Assembly: GCA_021432635.1 (NCBI GenBank)
Contig: MU270105.1
Location: 124,001-188,000 of the forward strand
Source of the DNA: Thozetella sp. PMI_491
Lineage: Eukaryota > Ascomycota > Sordariomycetes > Chaetosphaeriales > Chaetosphaeriaceae
Reading direction: 5' to 3'
DNA length: 64,000 bases
A program made the position numbers and the translations under genes. The notes below the pieces were generated by a model. The model did no database searches, was not told where the DNA came from, and worked only from the letters and a program-made list of their open reading frames with translations. Positions 10,459-21,739 of the stretch are shown here, piece after piece; the first letter of the stretch is position 1, and every line of letters starts with the position of its first letter.

Positions 10459-13400
10459 ATGTCGTCGGGGTATAAGCGATGTCTACCCGGCGTTGGCGCC
10501 AGAGATAACGATGAGCCCGCAAAGCGACTTCGGGTGGATGCTGAGCAACAATATGCCTCGTTTCTGACTCCGTGTACTGAATCTTTCGGTCTCGAAGAAG
10601 ATGTTGAGATGAAGGAGGAATCCCAATTTGAAACTACAGAAGAAATAATATGCTACGGAACGGTGAGCTCAATACTTCTACTTCACTTGCGTTAATTATT
10701 CAACGAGGCTCAGCATTTTGGACATCACATCTACATACATCGTGGACTCTCGGCTAACGATCTAGGAGGTATTCCCAGCAAGCTCACAGCTAGTATGCTC
10801 CAAAGCATCCAAGGTTCGGCCACTACCATGGGACAGGTTTCGCTGTTTCAACCTTGAGTTCCTTGAAGCACAATACCATCTCTTATGTAATTCGGATGGC
10901 GAATTAAATTTAGATATCGGGATTCTAGACCGCGTAACCCAACGGCAATTAGCATCTTTGGAACACTTTGACGAGGTGAAGTTCGAAGCGGTCGTTGCGT
11001 CGTCAGTCCTGGAATGCTTAGCGGCCAAGGGAAAAAAGACTGTGATTGTCGAGATCTCCGTCAACGTCGTGGGCCCGGAGAATCTTGCTGATGACGTTGG
11101 TAATGCCCTAGAAATGGCAAAATCGAGTCTCCAACACCCGATCTTTCTTCCAGGTGGGATTCGATACTTAAATCCGCACTGGTACTACCCCGACGACCAA
11201 CCCAAAGACTTGCGACATCTGATTGGACCCCCTCCTGCCGAGTCCAATTCCAAACGAATCTCGGATGTGGTCGAAGCTGCCCTAGGATCATTACACGAAC
11301 CAGCTTTTCTGCGATCTCAGAGATCCCACAGTCCTTTAGACTTGTCTCCTACTTCTGGACATCTCCGCACTACGCTCAAGTCGTGGGTAATCAATTGGTG
11401 CATATTATTCTATCAACTTCTCTAATATATAAGTAGACATCAAGAACAAGGTGTTCAATTCATTCTCAGTCGAGAAGATACTTCATGCCGACAAGAAATT
11501 TTGTCGGACATGAGAGGACTCCTTGACCCGCAGTAGGATCCATGCTGCCCTAATTGATATTTCGAAGCTGATTAGGTTATAGGATCTTCTCCGAGGTGTA
11601 CTCCCTGAGTGCCGGTGGCATCATAGCAGACGTCATGGGCTTGGGGAAAAGCTTAACAATGCTGAGCGCTATTATGGCATCTAAGGGCGCTGCCGCCATC
11701 TTTCAAGCGGAAGAAACCCCTCCAGGTGGAATTCCTCACACCAAGGCAACTTTAATTGTTGCCTCATCCCGCCGTATGCTAAACCGGATCCTCTTGTGAC
11801 TCCGTAGCCTTCCCCGCTGATATTGGCATCACAGAGCTTCTAGACGTTTGGGTCTCCGAGATAGACAGGTAAGCCATGCAAATCCTTGGAAATCCTTGGA
11901 GAGAACAGCAGATCTGACACTGCCTAAGACATTTTACAAGCGAGTCATTATCGATTTTACTGTTTCATGGAGATACACGGGCTAGATCGGCCGATGCATT
12001 TCTGGATTGCAATATTGTGCTTACAACGTATGGCACTCTCAATGCAGACTGGAAAGGCCGGCGAGCTTTGCAGAATATCTGTTGGTTTCGGGTCGTCCTA
12101 GATGAAGGTGAGAACTCTAGGCTCGCAACTCAGGTTTCTTGAATCCGTATAGAAAACTATGTGCTAACAATCTCTGCATAGCCCACTGGATTCGGAACCA
12201 ATCCTGCCAGAAATTTAAAGCGGCAGCGGAACTTAGGGCAGAGAGGCGATGGTGTCTTACCGGCACTCCAATCCAAAATTCTATGGAAGACCTACGATCT
12301 CTTCTCAAATTCCTACAATTGCGGCCATTCACAAGCCGCGCTGTATTCGAGAGAAATATCGTGCAGCCACTCATATCCGATCCTAAGGACGGCTTCAAGA
12401 ATCTCAAGATCTTGCTTGGAGCTGTCTGCCTGCGTCGGAACTCGAGTTGTCTTAACCTCCCGCTCCTGGAAGAAGAGAGAATCTATCCCACTCTCAGCGG
12501 AGTAGAGATTGCGCAAAATTCTCGTATTTTCAGCGATTGTCGAAAGGAATTTGACAAAATCGTCAGCCGGAACTCTAACCTCAAAAAGTACTCGATTCTT
12601 TTTGCGACTATCTTGAAGCTCCGCCAGTTATGCAGCTACGGGACTCTTCAGCAGAGCTACCTGTCGCTTCAAGCCACAAACTCAATGAAACAGAATGAAG
12701 AGTTGGCTTTGTGTGACCAGATATGCGAACTCTGTAGCGGGAATGACGATGATACCACGGCACTACTCGATGGTGAGACTGTTTGCCCCGAGTGCTCGCG
12801 ATCCTTGAAAGAGAAGTCAACGCCTCGCCCAAGCTTGACTCCAGAAAGCTCCGCTGCCTCTCCGGAATCTACGTCACGGACACCCGGGATGTCTCCACAT
12901 TGGCCTATCCCCATTGACAGAGAGCAGGATGTTATTAGCAGCCACTACTCATCCAAACTCGACGCTGTTGTTAGCAATCTTGAGCAGCACCAGGCTATCT
13001 CAAAAAGGTGAAAGTGTTTATGGATAGAAGAAGTTTCCTACAGCTGACGCATTCTCTTGCCAGCATTGTCTTCGCTTCCTGGAGGCTGACTCTGGATGCC
13101 TTGGCAGTCATGCTCAGGAGCAAAGGAATAGCCTACGTACAGGTTGATGGGAGGGTAAATGGAGTAGATCGGCAGAAGCACCTTGATCGCTTTCAAAACG
13201 AGCCTGACGCTCGGGTTCTCCTCATGTCATTTGAAACGGGCTCAGTTGGGTCAGGAGCTCAGACACTCTCCATAGGTTGGGACTGGGTGCTAACTGCTAA
13301 ACAGGCTTACTTTGACGGCGGCGACTCGCGTCCATTTGGTTGAGCCCCATTGGAACCCGTCCGTAGAGGAACAGGCAGTAGCGAGGGCACACCGCATGGG

Positions 13401-13698
13401 CCAAACCAAGACGGTTACGGTTGTACGGTACATCATGCGCAACTCTGTTGAGCAGGTACCGAACCCCCGCACAAGAAGCGCGACAACTTCACATTCCTGA
13501 TCTGACCAATGATTAGAAAATCGTGGAGCGGCAAGAGCGAAAGCGCCGACTTGCAAGACTATCGCTAGATAGCAATGCCGGGGATGACGACACTGCTGGT
13601 GGACTCGAGGTACGAACAGGGAATCTCCGGTCTAGTGTATACAAGCTAACAGATATGACTAGGATCTCAAGTTTGTTCTAGATATCGGGGGTATGTAG
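10459..13698 (+). CDS. SNF2-family DEAH helicase/ATPase
   Basis: Model of eleven exons: 10459-10662, 10766-11382, 11437-11532, 11583-11773, 11835-11868, 11929-12107, 12182-13007, 13064-13249, 13305-13455, 13517-13609 and 13663-13698. It encodes 870 residues with every junction in phase. Helicase motifs in order: motif I ADVMGLGKS (exon 4), ATLIVASSRQLLDVW, LTTYGTLNADW, motif II LDEAHWIRN rebuilt exactly across an intron, motif III LTGTPIQNS, a CxxC/CPEC zinc-like pair (about residues 619-650), then SIVFASWRLTLDAL, GRV, SVGLTLTAATRVHLVEPHWNPSVEEQA and ARAHRMGQTKTVTV (motifs IV-VI). This order fits the RAD5/HLTF/ULS1-like branch of fungal SNF2 proteins, which remodel chromatin or repair forks. 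It lacks a full RING. It lies head-to-head with the NLR gene. Apparent gaps in the reading frame are all explained by introns. Confidence 0.85.
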
Positions 13699-14582
13699 AA
13701 AATCGGCACCACCTGGTGGTATGGGGAAGCACGTTGGAGCGGTTGGAGATGGCACAGCTGGCCTACTAAGATTATGGCTGCATTTGGATACAATCTTCGG
13801 GATAGCAAACGAGTGCAGAGCGCTATAGGGAAGTATGAATACATAGTTAAAGACCAATCACATATGAAAGCCTCTATAGGTCTGCATGCCCTCCATAGCT
13901 AGACCCCGTCGTGAGGCCCTCTTTAGAGCGCTAGTCCCGCCTAATTCCTATCGAGGCCGATGCTACGGCAAATACGAGGCTTGTTGGGGGCTAAGCCGGG
14001 TCGTTTGGTGCCGTGCGACTATATGTAGGTATTGTGCGAGACTGTGGCTGGAAATTCGGGGGCGGCCTCGCCGTAGCTAGCCCTAGCTCTAGTGCGTGTC
14101 GGCCGAAGTCTCGGAGGCGATGGGATTGGTATTGGGAATCGGGGTAGCATTGAATGACCCACATCGATATGGCCAACATGGACAACAGCGGAAGTCCCTA
14201 TTGGCGTTTCAATTTATATTTTCGGCAATTCTTTGCCCAACACGAGGGCCGACTTAGCTCAGCCCCAAAGACTCACGATCGGGCACCAGGCTCCGCGCAT
14301 GCGGCACAGCTGTGCCCTGGTCGCATTGCAACGCTGGTCCGATGCCTTCACGGTGGGAATTTCGTCGCGTCTATTAAATTACTACGTGCCATCGTCTGAT
14401 TGAATCACCCGGCTCGTCACTGCCCGCAGATATAAAGTCTGAAGTATTCCGCTATTTTGCATTTCGCACACTTAGTTTTCAACCGCATACTAGACGTCAC
14501 ACTCGTTCAAAGCTCCCAAGCTCATTTGCTCGCTACCACTACACCGAAGCTACTCCTACTCAACAATCACAACATCATCAAA
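13699..14582. other. Intergenic, no gene seen
   Basis: Contains the 3' flank of the SNF2 gene and the promoter of the GPI protein gene. A CA-rich 5' leader (CACACTCG..ACAATCACAACATCATC) precedes the ATG at 14583. No other feature recognised. Confidence 0.55.
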
Positions 14583-15164
14583 ATGCTCAACGGGATGCTG
14601 CCATCCGGCCTTGTGCTGCTAGTTCTTGCCAAGCTCACTTCGGCCGCGTGCTCGACCTATAGCTACACTACTTGCGCCGACCGTATCGTTCACTGGTACG
14701 ATCCCAACACGGGCGAGATTTGCGATCCACTCAACTGCGGTGGTGACCGGGCCGGTCCGGCCAGAACAGACGTCCCCGGCTGCCCACAGTACAAGGGGAC
14801 TCTAACCCTCGCGACTACACCCTCGTACCTGCCGTGCTGGACCCCCTCGGCCTCCACAACCACGGCTGTCGTCATTCCCGCCTCCACTGGAAGTGTCAAC
14901 ACCAACGTCGCAGAGACGACCACTGCCGTCCCTGCTTCCACGTCCACGGATGAGTCGACCGTACTTAAGATGACCAGCGGCACCTCTCTGGTGACTACGC
15001 CGCCACCCAGCCTGACGACAAGCACCACAACTGCTAGAAATAGCACGACCAGCGTGAGTCGCACTTCCACCTTAGCATCAACGACGCCGAATGGGGGACA
15101 GGCCCTGGGCGGCTCCATGATCGCTATTGCCGGGGCGATAGCGGGTGTTATCGCGTTAGTTTAA
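14583..15164 (+). CDS. Small GPI-anchored Cys/Ser/Thr-rich surface protein
   Basis: 193 residues. The ATG at 14583 follows an adenine-rich leader and opens a signal peptide (GLVLLVLAKLTSA, cleavage near residue 19-21). An upstream in-frame extension to 14457 lies before this and would bury the signal. The mature N-terminus has a conserved module with TCADRIVHWYDP, GEICDPLNCGG and DVPGCPQYKGT, about 80 residues with six or more cysteines. A Ser/Thr-rich stalk and a hydrophobic end (MIAIAGAIAGVIALV) of GPI-signal type follow. Fungal homologues are often labelled siderophore biosynthesis enzyme, but nothing here looks catalytic; a wall-surface role is my inference. Confidence 0.75.
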   Translation: MLNGMLPSGLVLLVLAKLTSAACSTYSYTTCADRIVHWYDPNTGEICDPLNCGGDRAGPARTDVPGCPQYKGTLTLATTPSYLPCWTPSASTTTAVVIPASTGSVNTNVAETTTAVPASTSTDESTVLKMTSGTSLVTTPPPSLTTSTTTARNSTTSVSRTSTLASTTPNGGQALGGSMIAIAGAIAGVIALV

Positions 15165-18100
15165 GTTTATGTGCCAACATATTATGCACTGCGAACCGGC
15201 GTTCGGGGATAGACAATAGAATTAATACATAATAATCTTAATAAGAAGACATTATCAGTCAAGAAGCCTTTCCTAATGAATGAATCAAATGATTTACTAG
15301 TGGGAGGGGAGGAGGGAAGTCGATTTTGTGGGCCATCCATCGCTCGACCCAGAATGTATATTTGGTGGAGAACGTCCTAGGATTTCTTTTTCTTTTCTTT
15401 TTCTTTTTCCTTTTCAAATAGGTTCAACGACGAAAACTACAAGAGGAACACCGAAGCCAGAACAAGTGACCGTCCGCCGAACCATTTTAGTTTCCTTGGC
15501 CAGCTGAGGAGTGATGTCCGGTCTAGACGCTCCCCTCATAGTGAGGAAGCAGCACTAGTCCGACAGCTGTACACGACTGGCCGCGATCTCGATGGGCTAG
15601 CCATCTTCAAGCCTCTGTATGAAACTAACTATTGGTACCTGGGGCACCAATACATAAACGATAGCCGAATTGAGATCTCGCTGGCCTCATGCGGGTATCA
15701 GGAGACAGTGGATGACTGTGAGGAGATGTGGCGTGTCAGATCGCTCGCTTTGATGCCACAACTACTCTCGCGAGAGACAGCATCCTCCGATTAGAGACCA
15801 ATTACGGTACTTCTAAGCAATATGAGGATTTTTCCATAGCAGGTACATTAGGGTCACCTGGGGAACCACAACTGTAGACCGAAGACCAGAGGGAGGAGTC
15901 TGGTATGCCGCGCTAACCACCTAGCACGACCCTGGGCGCTCTTCGACGGTTCAGAAATCCAGCCAAGGCGAAGCCCCAGAACCTGCGTGACCGGACAAGC
16001 CTGGCACTACTTTCCCTTAGCTTTTTTAATACCCCAGGTGACGAAGCACAGCGCAGGGATGGCGAGGGGCCGTGAGAGTGCAGACCCAGAGCCTATCTAG
16101 GCGGTCTCGACGGTATCTGTGGCAGAATCTAGGTTACGTGGAAGATCACAGCGTACGAGCAACGTGACTAGTGCTTCGCACCATCGTCGCGGCATACTGA
16201 ACGCTGTGCTCAAGGGAGCTAGGCTTCGTCATGTTCGTTCAGCCAGTTGGTAGATAAGTCGCCAGAGCCACATCTTCCCCGCATTCTCTAGCTGCCATGT
16301 GGCTCCTTCTTAGAGATAACTGACTCAAAGGTCGCGTTGGCTCACCCAGCGATAAGAGTTTTCACTCTGGGTTTGTTTGACCAACATGCCCCCCCGGAAA
16401 ACGTTGACAGGGACATTCCTCGGGGCCGCCAGCTTCACAGATGGCTCTCGGACGCTGTTTCCTCCCTGCCTTGTGAAAGAAGGAGATTAAGGCGCTCCAT
16501 AATAATGATCTGTTTCTCGCCTGCGCTAGGTAGTCCTGGATATCTCAACTTCCCGTAAGCGGGGACAAGATTGGCCCCGGTCTGCTATGGCAGGTGATTT
16601 CCGCGCATAAAGTAAGTTGAGATTCGAAACGACACGGAATCCAACCAGATGGAAGTTATATCAGCTAATCATGGTTACTCCGGTAGCTATGGTAGTTCAA
16701 GGCAGCACCGTGTCCCTCCTAGATCCCCCCTGAGCCATCAGCGAGGCAGGCTCCAAATAAATGATCTCGAGCGAGTCAACATTTTAGTGATGACAATGAA
16801 GGTGTGGAGCTCTTGTTAGGACGAAGGGTGCATCCTGGCGCTGGCGATTCAAACTTGTTGATATTTGCTACAGCGAAAGAAGATAGTCCTGGCATTTTCT
16901 TCGCGCTCCTTTACCCTGGGCTCTTAAAGCTCGGACGGCTAAGAAGACTTGATATTGGCTGGGCAGCCAGGCTATGAGTAGCCCGTGCCGCCCTGGTGCG
17001 GACAAGGACTGTTGAAGGGTACAGTACTAGACGAAAGTGGCCAAGAAGTACTCGTTCTGGCCGCTACACGGGGGCATGAGAGCGTGTAGTGCGGTTTCTC
17101 TCTAGCTCTCCATGCGAAACAGTCGTGAATGAACTGCTGTCTGCTAGGGTATCACGTCTGGTCACGAGTCGGTACTTAGACTGCTGGTGGCAAGAGGGGA
17201 TCGGATTAATGAAGGGGCCAACTTTGGAGAGATACCCTTGCTCTGGCGGCGAAGGGAAGGGACCTCCCATGGTCCGGTCTCCAACCATCTCGTTGTGGGC
17301 CCAAATCGCCGCAATGGCTCACAGTAACACGCGCTGGTGGGTCTGGATACGCGTTGATGAGGCCATGAAGACTCCTCTAGTGGGGGTTGCCAAGATCAGT
17401 GGCGAGTAGGGCGTGGAAGCAAGCTCGGGGGAGTTCTCTCGCCCGATGGATGCGGAGAAACCGGCGCGGAGATTATAGAGACCCCCGCCTCATCGGGTCA
17501 CCGCTGGTTCTGATGCATTCGCTATGCAAGTGCCGGGCATCCGTATGGATGCCGGGGTTCCGATCAGGGTTCAGGGAGGACAAGGGCCGAAAGGCATAAT
17601 CAGCTCAGTTCAAACTCGTATCCGATGAGGGCCAACTGTGTGGGGGGACACCATCTCGACAGGCATTGTACACGTAGTCTCATCGCTCAATATCACTGGC
17701 AGACTGCGCGTCTCCAAGATCGATGCTGCGTGGATCAGGGTCTTCCACTCTTCCTGACTCTAGTCTTCTCGATCAGGCGGCGGCCTTGACCATTCTGCTT
17801 GGAATGGACTTTTCTGTGGCCCGACTAGGGTAGGCTGAGTTCCACCACGGCGGGCTGGGTTCCCCTTTTGAAGGTATTTCCGTGTCGATCTACGAGACGC
17901 TTGGGTACAAGGACAACGCTGACATCTTTGACGAAGAATACGCGCTCTCCAATGACGCGTGTCCGCTAAGGAGAGGGCGCAACTGTGGTCTTTATGCTTG
18001 CATCCATCATACATTCCTACCCTTAACTCATACCGCCCGAGTGGTTGTGTGGGTAGGAGAAATCCATCGTTGCAGCGGTTGTTCCAGAGGAGTGGTACCA

Positions 18101-18577
18101 CGCGTCGTCTAAAGGGGGACTAACGCATCCAAAATCCTCATAACCGGGTCAGTGGGATGGTGGTAGTAGGCGTTTCTAAGGCCAGTCGTCCCCGCCTAAG
18201 GTAGCGCCAGGCTAGATGTTATGCGGGGAGAGGGCCTAGCCCCCTTTCCCCCTTTCCCCTCATGGACCCCCGTGGGGAGGGCGCACTTGGCGGCACTCTG
18301 CTAAGTAAATCCCGAGCGGGGAAGCTCACCATGGTGAATAGCAGGCTTGGCAAGGAATAGCATGCGGGGAGGAGCCACTAGCAAGGGGGCGTTGGGGAAC
18401 GATAGAATGGATTGATTGTGTCGTGCTACCCAGAAACCTCCAATTGGATACGCTCTGCAGATCTCACCCTGCCTTGGTCCTCCTCCAGGCTCCGGTCTGA
18501 CAAGTCCCGAGTGTCTAGCTATATAAGCATCTGACTTCATGTCGCATACTCCCTCTCCCAGCTAGACCTGCGAGCCC
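15165..18577. other. 3.4-kb gene-poor stretch
   Basis: No family motif, transposase or long intact gene is visible. A pyrimidine tract (15382-15415) ends in AAATAG, like a 3' splice site, and leads into an ATG-less open frame to 15793. Shorter frames around 16337, 17089, 17387 and 17882 have no recognisable content. The stretch may be decayed sequence or long untranslated or regulatory DNA. Confidence 0.5.
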
Positions 18578-18628
18578 TTGCCTGGTCAACCTTTCTTCGC
18601 TTCTAGATCGCACACCGAATCATCGAGC

Positions 18629-20380
18629 ATGTCTGCACGCGCCTCGGGCGAGAAGGCCAACGTGGGCCTGGAGGAGTTCTCGCACGATGAATCCGCCGGC
18701 ACAGTCGATCCGGAGCGGCAGGCCCAGGAGAAGGCCCTGGTGCGGAAGCTGGACCTCTTCATCGCGCCCGTCATGATGCTTCTCATGCTCATCAGCTACC
18801 TGGACCGAGGAAACATTGGCTTCGCGGCGACACAGGGCATGACGACCGATATTGGTCTGCAGGGATCACAACTCAATGTACGACTGGTCCTCGCTGATTC
18901 TGGTGCTGGGGTGTATCTCGCTAACCGCATGACAACAGACCGCCGTCTCTGTGTTTTACATCTTCTATATTCTCGCCGAGTTCCCGACATCCATCCTGGT
19001 CAAGCGCCTGCAATTCAACAGGGTGATTCCGGCCATCACCTTCTGCTGGGGTATCGTGTGTCTCGGCACCGGCTTCATCCACTCGTTCGGCCCCCTCGTT
19101 GTGACGCGTGTGTTGCTCGGCTTTTTCGAAGGCTGTCTCTTTCCGTCTATGACCCTATTCTTCTGCAACTGGTACAAGCGCGAGGAGCTGGCCGTCCGGG
19201 TTGCTTTCCTCTTCAGTGAGAACTTCAGTCCTGTCTGCGTGTGTCTCAGCTGCTAACCTCTCGAAAGTCGGGTCGGCGCTCTCGGGCGCTTTCGGTGGCC
19301 TTCTGGCATGGGCCATGTTGAACATGAATGGCGTAGCGGGCATGGCTGGCTGGCGGTGGTATGCCCCTCTCTACTTCTCGTCGGAAGCATGATACAGAGT
19401 ATTGACTTCAATTATCGCAGGCTTTACATTATCGAAGGCATCATCACCGTTTTCTATGCAGGGTGCTGCATTTTCCTCGTTCCCAAGAGTTTCGAGACAG
19501 CGTACTTCCTTAACGACAAGGAAAAAGCTCTCATGAGGAGGCGTGCCGAGGAGATGGAGGCGTACAGCGGCGGCGACGGGCATTATGGCAAGCACGACAT
19601 CAAGCTGGCAGCGAAGGATATCAAGAGCTGGGCGCACGGCATCATCCAGATTGCGGTGGTAACCATTCTCTACGGTAGGTGCTTCTCAACGATCCATCAG
19701 AGAGGAGTGCGACTGACATTAAAGGGAAGGCTTCGGAACATTCCTGCCCATCATCATCAAGGACGGGTTCAAATTCTCGACGGTCCAGGCTCAGTACCTC
19801 GTGATTCCCGTCAATCTCTGGGGCGCAGTCGTGTATGCTGTTGGTGCCTACCTGTCGGATAGGTACACCAAGCGCTTCCTCCCTCTCATTATCTGTGCCC
19901 CCTTTGGAATCGTCGGTTACGCCATTCTACTCTCCGGTCAGTCTGCGGCGGTGAATTACTTCGCCACGTTTCTGATTGCCACTGCTTGCTTTCTGTGCAC
20001 TGGAACCAACATGTAAGTCCCCTCAAGCACGATCCCGGATGGGAAACATAATCCTGACAGAGCATCTTCACAGTGCCTGGCTCTCTGGTAACTGTGCTCC
20101 CGACGGCAAGCGCGCCGGCAGTCTCGGCATCCTGCTCACTCTCACCAACATCGGTGGAGTAGTGTCAGGCCAGATTTACCAGTCCAACGCCGCCCCTGGG
20201 TACACCCTAGGACACGCATGGTCTCTGGGCTGCTTGAGCTTTGCCTGGATTGGGTGGTGGTTCGTGAGGGCAATCTACCTCAAGCGCAACGCAGAGAAGG
20301 AGAGGATGGTGGCTGAGGGTATCCTCGTGCCTCCGTCGGAATTTACCGACCGCGCACCGGAATTCAAGTATCAGATCTAG
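18629..20380 (+). CDS. MFS transporter, allantoate permease (Dal5/ACS) type
   Basis: Model of six exons: 18629-18877, 18939-19215, 19268-19358, 19421-19674, 19730-20012 and 20074-20380. It encodes 486 residues, in phase throughout. An in-frame ATG at 18578 would add 17 residues; 18629 is preferred because the cytosolic leader then matches the family's usual length. Markers: KLDLFIAPVMMLLMLISYLDRGNIGFA in the first helix region, FYILAEFPTSILVKR, a CNWYKREELAVR loop, GWRWLYIIEG, YGFGTFLPIIIKDG and LSGNCAPDGKRAG. About 12 membrane helices are expected in the plasma membrane. Relatives import organic anions such as allantoate, nicotinate, pantothenate or biotin with protons; the substrate cannot be read from sequence. 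No catabolic cluster is seen nearby. Confidence 0.85.
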
Positions 20381-20494
20381 TTTGAAGGATTTGATTTAAA
20401 ACTCCTCTGTCTAGCAAATCGTGCCCAAGTAATGGAAGCGCGTGCCTAAAACAGCTAGCAAATTTATAGTATCTATGAATAAATGACGTCTACA

Positions 20495-20950
20495 TCATAA
20501 AGCAACCGTTCTCTCTCCATCAAATCCCTCAGCTTGAGCAAAATAATAGCCTCTTTGGTTGGTGATGAGCCTTAAGGGCTCGGCTTCAGCATCTCTGTTG
20601 AGAGTCAAATCACAGTTGTAATGTGTATGCCCAAATGCCCATACCTTGACTTTACGGCTAGTAAAGCAAGGGTGACCAGACATGTCGGTCGCGAAGCCAC
20701 TGGTGATAGAGCTTCTGGCATGTTTGGGATCTATCGTGCGAGGGTCTTGTGAGGGGCTCCAATGCGTGAATATCATGATGTTGACATCGGAGTGTTCTAG
20801 TTCTCTAACTTTGGTGTTTAGCCAGGCAACATCCTGATGATGCATGTCATTGTGGGTGTCCGTGGTCCAGTTGCTTGTCGCATAAAAGTCGTTGAGGCCC
20901 ATTCCGACAGCAATGTGTTTGTCCCGTGGGATGCAGGAGAACAGACTACA
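20495..20950 (-). pseudogene. 3' half of a calcineurin-like phosphoesterase gene
   Basis: This open frame (20947 down to the stop at 20495, 150 residues) holds the last two metallophosphatase motifs: IFTHWSPS (motif IV His) and FGHTHYNCD (motif V GHTH). It lacks the metal-binding motifs I-III and a start of its own; upstream of LFSCIPRDKHIAVGMGLNDF the frame runs into a stop within about eight codons. The missing first half is at 27890-28238 on the same strand. Rejoined at the TACA shared by both breaks, the frame reads through VILGC-SLFSCIP without a stop. The half itself carries no frameshift or nonsense change, so the break looks recent. Any short protein made from an internal ATG (20902) would be inactive. 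Confidence 0.8.
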
Positions 20951-21573
20951 CTCTTAGTACCCGTGTCGATGTTGGGCCTTCCGAAAATGGAAGCCCAGAC
21001 CCACCGTTTTTGGAACCCCAAAACTAGCTACACTAGCTATAGTTATTATAAGCTACCTCTAAAATTCTCAGGGTGTTACCATCTATAACACTGGCAGATA
21101 TTCAGAGTACCTCTCTTCCAAATGTCCTCGAACCAATCATCAACCTCTACAGTTCACTTAAAAAGCCTAATATCGCGTGCTATAGATATCTACCAGTAGC
21201 AGACGATGATATCGCTACTGCGTCTATTCTATATCTTCCCAGCTTAGAGACTCAGTCCCTTCTATTCATCTCGACCAGATCGTCCGCAGAGATATGCTGC
21301 CGCCTCCGACGCGCAGGCAACGCTATAACCTCCTTGATCCTAGCCTCATCGTTTCTCTAGATGATGGAGACGCCTTGGCTCCCGTTGTCTTTCCGGCGAG
21401 AGAACTGGCCGAATGGAGCGAGCGGGGTAGAAATCTGGTATTCAACGTGATGGCTGCCAGAGACCGGCAGTGTGGAGTAAACTTAAATTCGAAATCGGTG
21501 TCCGCTTTATTGGTTTAGAAACTTCTCTGCGCACAGGCCACTAAGTCTGGGCAATAATCGGTACCTTGCAAGA

Positions 21574-21628
21574 CTACTCGGGGGTTGTGCGAGAGCTCGT
21601 AAGACCCCCTACTACGACCCCCGAGTAG
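21574..21628. repeat. 12-bp perfect inverted repeat (hairpin)
   Basis: CTACTCGGGGGT at 21574-21585 and its exact reverse complement at 21617-21628 flank a 31-base loop. It could be the ends of a tiny decayed element or a hairpin. It lies in the insert, just before a TACATACA microsatellite (about 21653-21682). Confidence 0.7.
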
Positions 21629-21739
21629 GAAGGTTCTCTTTGGAGGCTAAAGTACATACATACATACAGATGTACATACATATAAGTTACAAAGCCGTTT
21701 GAGGCTCTTTGTCATACTAAATATTACTCTATCCGAGCA

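Noticed and set aside
10459-13698. SNF2 locus as a pseudogene, because the frame is broken many times
   Set aside because: Ten introns of 49-103 bp with proper ends restore every helicase motif, including DEAH, with correct phase at each junction.
21073-21518. Two overlapping plus-strand ORFs at the left of the insert
   Set aside because: No motifs, and composition looks like unselected sequence.
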